This document shows, piece by piece, positions 57,490 through 64,000 of a DNA stretch of 64,000 bases. Within the stretch, counting starts at the first letter, position 1; every line of letters starts with the position of its first letter. The notes under the pieces were generated by a model. That model did not search any database and was not told the origin of the DNA. It worked only from the letters and a program-made list of their open reading frames with translations. The DNA is taken from NCBI RefSeq assembly GCF_036884655.1, contig NC_088345.1, forward strand, positions 28,313,501 through 28,377,500, given 5' to 3'. Source of the stretch: Musa acuminata AAA Group. Taxonomy: Eukaryota; Streptophyta; Magnoliopsida; Zingiberales; Musaceae. The position numbers were made by a program, and so were the translations under genes.

Positions 57490-58035
57490 GGCAGAGCTCG
57501 AAGACTGAGCTCTGCCGATTGCTTCTTCTCTGCCAGAGCTCGAAGACTGAGCTCAATGGTTGCATCACCTGGCAGAGCTCGAAGACTGAGCTTGGTGGTT
57601 GCATCACCTGGCAGAGCTCGAAATCTGAGCTTGGTGGTTGCATCACTTGGCAGAGCTCCAAACTGAGCTCAAGCTGATGCACCATTCTGCCAGAGCTCGA
57701 AGACTGAGCTTGGTGAATGCATCACCTGGCAAAGCTCGAGACTGAGCTCAGGCTGATGCACCACTCTGCCAAAGCTCGAAGACTGAGCTTGGTGGTTGCA
57801 TCGCCTGGCAGAGCTCGGAACTTGAGCTCTGGCGGTGCAACCTCTTGGCTGGAGCGGTTGCACCTCCCAGCCTTGCAACCCTGGCGGTTGCACCTCCTGG
57901 CTGGGGCGGTTGCACCTCCCAGCCCCACAGCCCAGGCGGTTGCACCTCCTGGCTGGGGCGGTTGCACCTCTCAACCCCCACAGCCCAGGCGGTTGCACCT
58001 CCTGGCTGGGGCGGTTGCACCTCCTGGTGCAATCA
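57490..58035 (-). repeat. Two nested tandem arrays in U3
   Basis: 57490-57830 holds a ~39-42-bp unit with GGCAGAGCTCGAAGACTGAG and GGTTGCATCACCT, at least seven copies. 57880-58030 holds a 53-bp unit with GGCGGTTGCACCTCCTGGCT and CCCACAGCCCAGG, about three copies. Other LTRs have shorter, more varied versions. Confidence 0.8.
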
Positions 58036-58551
58036 GGGTCCGAATGGTTCACTCCATTCGACCCACTTTGAATCTTTTCAGGGGCCCAATTGCCCCAAGA
58101 TTAAGCTAATGGGATCACCTCCCATTTTCCTGCTTAATCATCGTGCTAACTACGATTATCTCTAAGACAACTTCTGCAGCTTGCTCCGATGCGTCAATCG
58201 CTTCTTCCGGCGAGTTTCCGGCCAACTTCCGTCGATCAACCGATAACCCTCGGTGATCCTTCTGCGGACATCCGGCATACTCCTGGACTTTACGACGATC
58301 CACTTGGCGAGTTCCGACGAGCTTCGCTTGGCAAGCTTCTGGACTTCTCGGATCTGTTCTCTCTGAACCTCCGACGACCGTCCGAACTTCCGTCGAACTC
58401 TCGAACTCCCAACGTGATCATGATCTTGACTCCGGCGCAACTCCTGCTGCTTGTCTTAATCTCATCGTAGTTAATCCTGCACACTTATCTCAACACATAG
58501 ATTAGATAACAAATGACAATTGACTTCATCATCAAAATCCGAGATTCAACA

Positions 58552-59345
58552 ATCTCCCCCTTTTTGATGATGACAATCAATTGATAAAGGAGTTATCCTT
58601 AACTCCCCCTATCTATATGCCATAGTTGAGATAAGTCAACCTTGAATTCAAGACCTAAGAATTCAAGTGACGTATTGATAAGTTAGATCAGTTAAACTTA
58701 TCAATACTTCCATCATGATGCCTATCATGATGTATCTCTTCAAGAATTATGTCAAGGCATGACATACATCATCAAGTTTGTATGATAGTTTTTGTAACCA
58801 ATCATCATGCAATCATATAAAGCTACGAAGGACTTTTTACATGATGCTTACATTTGAGATTTTCTAGTAAGTTTGCATTTTCTTTACAATATCAAATCAA
58901 GATCTGATGCAAACTATAGTACATGTTCACATATCTCTTGGTGATGCAAGGATGGCATAACATTGTTTATAGCATCACTCAAGTATTTGTAACTATGACA
59001 TAGATATGATTATGGCAGTTCAGCTATGACATAGTGTGTTTATCAATTCATATTTTTCTCCCCCTTTGTCATCAACAAAAAGCATGATAGCATTATCAAG
59101 CATATAAAGGAAGTCATGACACATATATCACTTTATTGTTTTTGCTTGACGGAGGAAAGTCATTTTCCAAGGAGTTTTCATAAGAGTGTACGGGAACATC
59201 CCATTTTTAGCATACAACCCGAAAAATGAACTTTTTACATGCAGTTGGTTAAAAATATTTGTCACATAATTTGCAACATGTTATTTGATCAAGCGTTGTC
59301 AAGGCATGTAATAGTAATAACATCCGAAAGATAATTTTAACTAGT
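58552..59345 (-). other. Polypurine tract and 3' non-coding region
   Basis: Sense strand tract AAAAAGGGGGAGAT against the LTR (about 58552-58566), a second at about 58600-58612 (CTCCCCCTAT), and a third box with GTTGATGACAAAGGGGGAG near 59058-59082. About 0.8 kb, much shorter than the 2-3-kb spacers of the gag-only elements. No ORF of note. Confidence 0.75.
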
Positions 59346-62300
59346 TTAAGTATTTGGACACATCAACATACCTAATTCTCTTCTTATGTAATCAAATTGT
59401 TCTTCACATAGGGGTTTTGTGAAGATATCAGCCAGTTGATGTTTGGTATCAATAAACTCTATGGTCACGTCATGATTAGTGACATGATCACGTATAAAGT
59501 GATGTCTAATATCAATGTGTTTTGTTCTTGAGTGTTGTATAGGATTTTTAGTTAAGCATATTGCACTCGTGTTATCACATTTAATGGGAATATCTTTAAG
59601 ATTCACTTTGTAATCTTCTAAAGTGTTTTTCATCCATACAACTTGTGCACAGCATGCACTTGCTGCAATGTATTCAGCTTCGGTTGTTGATAGGGCAACC
59701 GAGTTTTGTTTCTTAGATGACCAGGATACAAGGGCATGTCTTAAAAATTGACATGATCCTGATGTGCTTTTTCTGTCTAGTTTACAGCCAGCGAAGTCCG
59801 CATCAGCATAGGCTGTTAATTCAAAATTTTTTGTTTTTGGGTACCATAATCCTAGATTGGTAGTTCCATTAAGATATCTGAGTATTCTTTTGACAGCTTT
59901 GAGATGAGATATCTTAGGGTCTGATTGAAATCTAGCACAAAGTCCTACACTGAACATAATGTCTGGTCTGGTGGCAGTGAGGTAAAGTAAACTTCCTATC
60001 ATACCCCTATAGGTTTTTTGATCGAAGCTTTCTCCATTCTCATCAATTTCTAACTTAGTGGAGGTGCTCATAGGAGTGTCAATGGCTTTTGAATTATTCA
60101 TTTTGAACTTCTTTAGCAAACTTACAGCATATTTGGTTTGACTAATAAAGATGCCATTGCTTAGTTGTTTGATTTGTAGGCCTAAGAAGAATGTTAATTC
60201 TCCCATTAGACTCATTTCGAATTCATGACTCATAGTTTTCGAAAAGGATTCACAAAGAGATTCATTTGTAGAACCAAAGATAATGTCATCAACATAAATC
60301 TGAACAATGAGAAAATCATTTTCAAAATTCTTGATAAACAATGTAGTATCAACCTTGCCTTTTACGAAATTATTTTCAATGAGAAAAGAGCTAAGTCTCT
60401 CATACCAAGCCCTTGGGGCTTGCTTTAAACCATAGAGAGCTTTAGTTAATCTAAACACATGATTAGGGTAGCCATTATTTTCAAATCCAGGAGGTTGTTC
60501 AACATAAACTTCTTCGGAAATGAAACCATTTAGAAAAGCGCTTTTAACATCCATTTGAAATAACTTAAAATTATTGCAACTAGCATAGGCAAGGAGCATC
60601 CTTATGGCTTCCAATCGAGCCACAGGTGCGAAGGTTTCTTCGTAATCGATACCTTCTTCTTGGTTGAAACCTTTGGCCACTAATCTAGCCTTGTTTCTAA
60701 CCACGATACCATTTTCATCTTGCTTGTTTCTAAAGACCCATTTAGTACCAATTACTAAATGGTCATTTTGCCTAGGAACAAGCGTCCACACCTCATTTCT
60801 CTCAAATTGATTTAATTCATCTTGCATTGCGATAATCCATGAATCATCTTTCATGGCTTCATCAACACATTTGGGTTCAATTTGGGAGAGAAAAGCGGCG
60901 TTGGCACAAAAGTTTTTAAAAGAAGATCGTGTTTGAACCCCTTTTGATGTGTCTCCTAGGATTAGCTCCTTAGGATGAGCATCTATATACTTCCAATCCT
61001 TGGGTAAGGATGTTTTGGAAGTGGATGCAACCAAGTTGCTAGTTGGAGACGGGGTTTCGTTTAAATTCAAGGAATCAAAATTAATATCATCATCAAGATC
61101 ATTTTTCTTAATTTCTGAAATCTCATTGAAAACGACATGGATGGATTCTTCAATAATTAAGGTTCTTTTATTGAAGATGCGAAAAGCTTTAGAAACCGAA
61201 GAATAACCAAGAAAAATTCCTTCATCAGATTTAGCATCAAATTTTCCTAAGTTATCCTTTTCATTCAAGATAAAACACTTACACCCAAAGACTTTAAAAT
61301 ATGAGACATTGGGTTTTTTGTTATTCCATAACTCATAAGGAGTTTTGGTGAGTAAGGGTCTTACTAGGACTCTATTTAAAATATAACATGCAGTGTTTAC
61401 AGCTTCGGCCCAAAAATATTTGGGTAGGCTATGTTCATTCAACATGGTTCTAGCCATTTCTTGCAAATTTCGATTTTTTCTTTCTACTACCCCATTTTGT
61501 TGAGGATTTCTTGGAGTAGAGAAGTTATGGTTGTATCCGTTGAGTTCACAGAATTCTTGGAAGTCATGGTTTTGAAATTCTCCACCGTGATCACTTCTAA
61601 TTGACGAAATCATAGATTCCTTCTCATTTTGAACAAGTTTACAAAACTTGGTAAAATGTCTAAAGCATTCATTTTTTTGTTTTAAGAAGTAGGTCCATGT
61701 ATATCTGCTGTAGTCATCAATAATGACAAAGGCGTATTTGCTACCTCCTAGACTCGATGTAGAGATTGGTCCGAACAAGTCCATATGGATCAATTGTAAG
61801 GGCCTAGAGGTGCTTATTTGATTCTTAGCTTTGAAGCTACCCCTAATTTGCTTACCTAATTGGCAAGCATCACATACATTATCTTTGATGAACTTGATAT
61901 GAGGAATTCCTCTTACAAGTTCTCTAGATGATACTTGATTGATTAGTTTCATGCTAGCATGACCTAATCTTCTATGCCATAGCCAAGCATCCTCATTCAT
62001 AACGGCAAAGCACATTTCATCACATAAGTCATTGATGTCAATAGTGTATACGTTGTTTTGTTTTAATGCAATCATAGATATATTTTTGTGTGGTTTTTCA
62101 ATGATGCAGGCATTAGATTCAAATCTTATAATATATCCTTTATCACATAATTGACTAATGCTCAAGAGGTTATGTTTTAAACCATCAACTAGTAAAACAT
62201 CTTCAATAGAGAGGTTGGATTTGTTACCAATGGTTCCTTTGCCAATGATTTTACCCTTGTTGTTGTCTCCGAAGGTGACATATCCTTCGTCTATGCTAGA

Positions 62301-62396
62301 GAGCTTAGAAAATTGAGATGGATCTCCGGTCATATGCCTTGAGCATCCACTATCAAGGTACCATTTCTTGCTCCTAGCTTGCAATTGTTTAGTTTT
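59346..62396 (-). CDS. pol: Sirevirus Pol polyprotein (PR-IN-RT-RNase H)
   Basis: Open for 1012 residues when counted from the TTG codon at 62382-62384, and open upstream to the gag TAG. It would therefore be made only as a Gag-Pol fusion by read-through, since no ATG opens it. Residues from that codon: protease DSG at 11-13; integrase zinc site H137, H142, C171, C174; integrase core D202, D265, E301; RT with [11 protein letters not shown] (610-620) and YVDD at 697-700; RNase H D861/D863, E902, D937. The end is [17 protein letters not shown]. All catalytic residues expected for Ty1/copia are present, so it may be functional. It would copy the element RNA and insert the DNA. The 9 other pol copies or fragments compared in the window are broken or absent. 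Confidence 0.93.
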   Translation of the reverse strand, partial: KTKQLQARSKKWYLDSGCSRHMTGDPSQFSKLSSIDEGYVTFGDNNKGKIIGKGTIGNKSNLSIEDVLLVDGLKHNLLSISQLCDKGYIIRFESNACIIEKPHKNISMIALKQNNVYTIDINDLCDEMCFAVMNEDAWLWHRRLGHASMKLINQVSSRELVRGIPHIKFIKDNVCDACQLGKQIRGSFKAKNQISTSRPLQLIHMDLFGPISTSSLGGSKYAFVIIDDYSRYTWTYFLKQKNECFRHFTKFCKLVQNEKESMISSIRSDHGGEFQNHDFQEFCELNGYNHNFSTPRNPQQNGVVERKNRNLQEMARTMLNEHSLPKYFWAEAVNTACYILNRVLVRPLLTKTPYELWNNKKPNVSYFKVFGCKCFILNEKDNLGKFDAKSDEGIFLGYSSVSKAFRIFNKRTLIIEESIHVVFNEISEIKKNDLDDDINFDSLNLNETPSPTSNLVASTSKTSLPKDWKYIDAHPKELILGDTSKGVQTRSSFKNFCANAAFLSQIEPKCVDEAMKDDSWIIAMQDELNQFERNEVWTLVPRQNDHLVIGTKWVFRNKQDENGIVVRNKARLVAKGFNQEEGIDYEETFAPVARLEAIRMLLAYASCNNFKLFQMDVKSAFLNGFISEEVYVEQPPGFENNGYPNHVFRLTKALYGLKQAPRAWYERLSSFLIENNFVKGKVDTTLFIKNFENDFLIVQIYVDDIIFGSTNESLCESFSKTMSHEFEMSLMGELTFFLGLQIKQLSNGIFISQTKYAVSLLKKFKMNNSKAIDTPMSTSTKLEIDENGESFDQKTYRGMIGSLLYLTATRPDIMFSVGLCARFQSDPKISHLKAVKRILRYLNGTTNLGLWYPKTKNFELTAYADADFAGCKLDRKSTSGSCQFLRHALVSWSSKKQNSVALSTTEAEYIAASACCAQVVWMKNTLEDYKVNLKDIPIKCDNTSAICLTKNPIQHSRTKHIDIRHHFIRDHVTNHDVTIEFIDTKHQLADIFTKPLCEEQFDYIRRELGMLMCPNT

Positions 62397-63980
62397 CTAC
62401 AAGAAAGGATGACGTTTAGGTACCCATTTGCTTTTGGGTGCCTCATAAATAGATCTACATTTTCTATCATGTTGCATAGAGTTTATCATGGTTCCTTTAG
62501 GAACCCAAATTAATTTGTTTGGACTTATTTTCTTGAATGGACAACAATGTGTCTTGTGTCCAGATTTGCAACAAAAGTTGCACTTGGTTTGGTTTTGAAC
62601 ATGTAAGATGGGGCCTTTTACAAAGGTAGTTGGATTTCGGTGAGGACTCCTCACAAATCCAATCCCACTTCTTTTGGGAGCATGACCCTTGTTTGTAAGG
62701 ATCATGTTTAATGACTTGCTACCAACCTCGAATTTCTTCAAGGTGTCCTTAAGCAGCAAGTTTTCTTTTTGTATAGTTTCTAAATCATGACATTTGATAC
62801 ATGAGTTTAAACTATCATGATGTTCGACTTTTAACTTATCAAACTCACAAGTAAGATTATCATGTACTCTTTTTAGCAACTTGTATTTTCTATTTATAAC
62901 TTTGCATTCATCAAATAAATCATGGAAGGCATTTAATAATTCATCGAAAGATAAATCAGCATCTAATAAATCCGTTACCTCCTCTTCGATGGCCATAAAG
63001 GCATAATGAGCAACTTGCTCGGTGTTGGATTCTTCTTCCTCGGATGCGCTCGAATCATCCCATGTTGCTTGGAGCGCCTTCTTTTTTGTTGTTCTTTTCT
63101 TGACTTGGGGACAATCACTTTTGTAATGTCCCGGCTTTTTACATTCATAGCAGATCACTTGGTCCTTCTTAGGTTCAAGTTTATTTTTCACATCGTTTTT
63201 AAACTTGTTTCTTTTGAAGAATTTTTTAAACTTTCTTGTCAACAGTGCCAAGTCATCGTCACAATCCTCATCACTTGAGTTTTCTCTCAAGTGGCATTCA
63301 AAAGTTTTAAGTGCCATATCCTTCCTGTTCTTTGGAAGGATGTCTTCTTGCTCTTCATGAGCTTTGCAGGTCATTTCGTAGGTCATTAATGACCCGATTA
63401 GTTCTTCAAGAGGGAAATTTTGCAGATCTTTTGCCTCTTGAATGGCGGTGACTTTAGGATCCCAACTCTTAGGAAGGGATCTTAGTATCTTATTCACAAG
63501 CTCAAAATCCGAAAAGCTCTTTCCGAGACCTTTTAAACCGTTGACGACATCCGTGAAACGGGTAAACATGTCGCCAATGGTTTCACTCGGTTTCATTCGA
63601 AAAAGTTCAAAAGAATGCAGCAACAGATTGATTTTTGACTCTTTCACTCTACTTGTGCCCTCGTGGGTCACTTCAAGTGTGTGCCAAATATCAAAAGCAG
63701 TTTCGCAAGTTGAAACACGATTAAATTCGTTTTTATCTAGTGCGCAAAATAAGGCATTCATAGCCTTTGCATTAAGAGCGAAAGCCTTCTTTTCCAAATC
63801 GTTCCAATCGATCATTGGAAGAGAAGATTTTGAAAATCCATTTTCAACAAGGTTCCATAGTTCAAAATCCATAGAAATAAGAAAGATCCTCATTCGGGTC
63901 TTCCAGTAAGTGTAGTCCGTTCCACTGAACATGGGTGGACGTGTAATCGAATGCCCCTCTTGGTTTCCGGCGTATGCCAT
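62397..63980 (-). CDS. gag: Sirevirus Gag polyprotein
   Basis: 527 residues from the ATG complement at 63978-63980 to TAG 62397-62399. The start is supported by its position just after the leader and by conservation of MAY(A/S/V)G in four copies. Residues ~20-200 form the UBN2/DUF4219-like plant copia gag domain (TYWKTRMRIFLISMD, KAMNALFCALDKNEFN). First CCHC knuckle C277-C280-H285-C290, basic linker, acidic serine stretch (SSASEEEESN, 310-319), helical region, second CCHC knuckle C467-C470-H475-C480. Gag assembles the cytoplasmic particle and packages RNA. The TAG is in frame with Pol. It could supply particles for the gag-only relatives. Confidence 0.93.
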   Translation of the reverse strand: MAYAGNQEGHSITRPPMFSGTDYTYWKTRMRIFLISMDFELWNLVENGFSKSSLPMIDWNDLEKKAFALNAKAMNALFCALDKNEFNRVSTCETAFDIWHTLEVTHEGTSRVKESKINLLLHSFELFRMKPSETIGDMFTRFTDVVNGLKGLGKSFSDFELVNKILRSLPKSWDPKVTAIQEAKDLQNFPLEELIGSLMTYEMTCKAHEEQEDILPKNRKDMALKTFECHLRENSSDEDCDDDLALLTRKFKKFFKRNKFKNDVKNKLEPKKDQVICYECKKPGHYKSDCPQVKKRTTKKKALQATWDDSSASEEEESNTEQVAHYAFMAIEEEVTDLLDADLSFDELLNAFHDLFDECKVINRKYKLLKRVHDNLTCEFDKLKVEHHDSLNSCIKCHDLETIQKENLLLKDTLKKFEVGSKSLNMILTNKGHAPKRSGIGFVRSPHRNPTTFVKGPILHVQNQTKCNFCCKSGHKTHCCPFKKISPNKLIWVPKGTMINSMQHDRKCRSIYEAPKSKWVPKRHPFL

Positions 63981-64000
63981 CTCTCTTGGGTTTTAATCCT

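Larger units (their letters stand above)
56192..58551 (-). mobile_element. 3' LTR of the autonomous-type Sirevirus
   Basis: 2360 bp, TGTTAGGATCGAG to the complement of TGTTGAATCTCGG. U5 18-bp array 56323-56655, TATA complement TATTTATA 57375-57382, greatly enlarged U3 array 57460-58035. It lacks the ~350-bp U3 module of the gag-only lineage. Confidence 0.92.
56192..64000 (-). mobile_element. Autonomous-type Sirevirus with open gag and pol, 5' LTR outside the window
   Basis: Minus strand: 3' LTR 56192-58551, polypurine tract, non-coding 58552-59345, pol 59346-62396, gag 62397-63980, then the leader running off the window end. Both reading frames are free of lesions apart from one TAG between them. 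It interrupts the LTR at 55348-56191, so it is among the latest insertions. No envelope-like ORF lies downstream of pol. Confidence 0.92.

Noticed and set aside
58552..59345. Search for an envelope-like ORF after pol, as reported in some Sireviruses
   Set aside because: No frame of useful length, signal peptide or transmembrane stretch is found there.

Overview
The window is repeat-derived plant nuclear DNA. I find no host gene, tRNA, rRNA or other cellular gene. It is a stack of LTR retrotransposons inserted into one another. Most are Ty1/copia elements that I assign to the Sirevirus (SIRE/Maximus) lineage. The reasons are a gag carrying a UBN2-like domain and two CCHC knuckles, copia-order pol (protease, integrase, RT, RNase H), initiator-tRNA-Met primer sites, LTRs of 1.0-2.4 kb, and several polypurine-tract-like boxes scattered through the 3' non-coding part. 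One Ty3/gypsy element and one other degenerate Ty1/copia element are also present. An angiosperm is certain in my view. A Sirevirus-rich monocot is a guess; the species cannot be read from this sequence.

Layout, left to right. 1-202: gag tail of a minus-strand Sirevirus. 250-2686: two LTRs of one subfamily facing each other in inverted orientation, 8 bp apart. 1491-9069: minus-strand element A (3' LTR, decayed pol without the integrase core, decayed gag, 5' LTR of a different subfamily). 9070-9807: piece of a non-Sirevirus copia LTR. 9808-9934 and 23268-23375: two pieces of one plus-strand LTR, split by a minus-strand solo LTR (9935-10158 and 22163-23267). That solo LTR is split in turn by a Ty3/gypsy element (10159-22157, target duplication ATCCA), which itself contains a complete minus-strand gag-only Sirevirus (TR-GAG1, 11785-19885, target duplication ATCAG). 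23376-26187: degenerate copia pol split by a 1.4-kb solo LTR. 26188-27149: two minus LTR fragments. 27150-32670: plus-strand gag-only element TR-GAG2. 32671 onwards: decayed plus-strand autonomous element H1, whose RNase H is interrupted at 37661 by TR-GAG3 (37662-48323), whose gag is interrupted by a solo LTR (40535-42657, target duplication ACATG). 49098-55347: element E3, with a full-length gag but an unrelated ORF where pol should be. 55348-56191: LTR broken by the youngest-looking element (56192 to the window end), a minus-strand Sirevirus with uninterrupted gag and pol reading frames.

How the parts fit. The right-hand element (and once H1 and A) encodes protease, integrase, RT and RNase H. 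TR-GAG1, 2 and 3 have LTRs, primer site and polypurine tract but only a shortened gag. All three lack the same half of the first zinc knuckle, the second knuckle and all of pol, and all end in the same short peptide. They therefore look like one non-autonomous lineage that multiplied using enzymes of autonomous relatives. The most interesting points are this lineage, the foreign ORF in E3, the in-frame TAG kept between gag and pol in four separate copies, and the structured LTRs (palindromic U3 modules, 18-bp U5 arrays and a C-run hairpin at the U5 end).

Coordinates of LTR ends were read by eye from the TG...CA ends, primer sites and target duplications. Identity figures are rough by-eye counts over short stretches.
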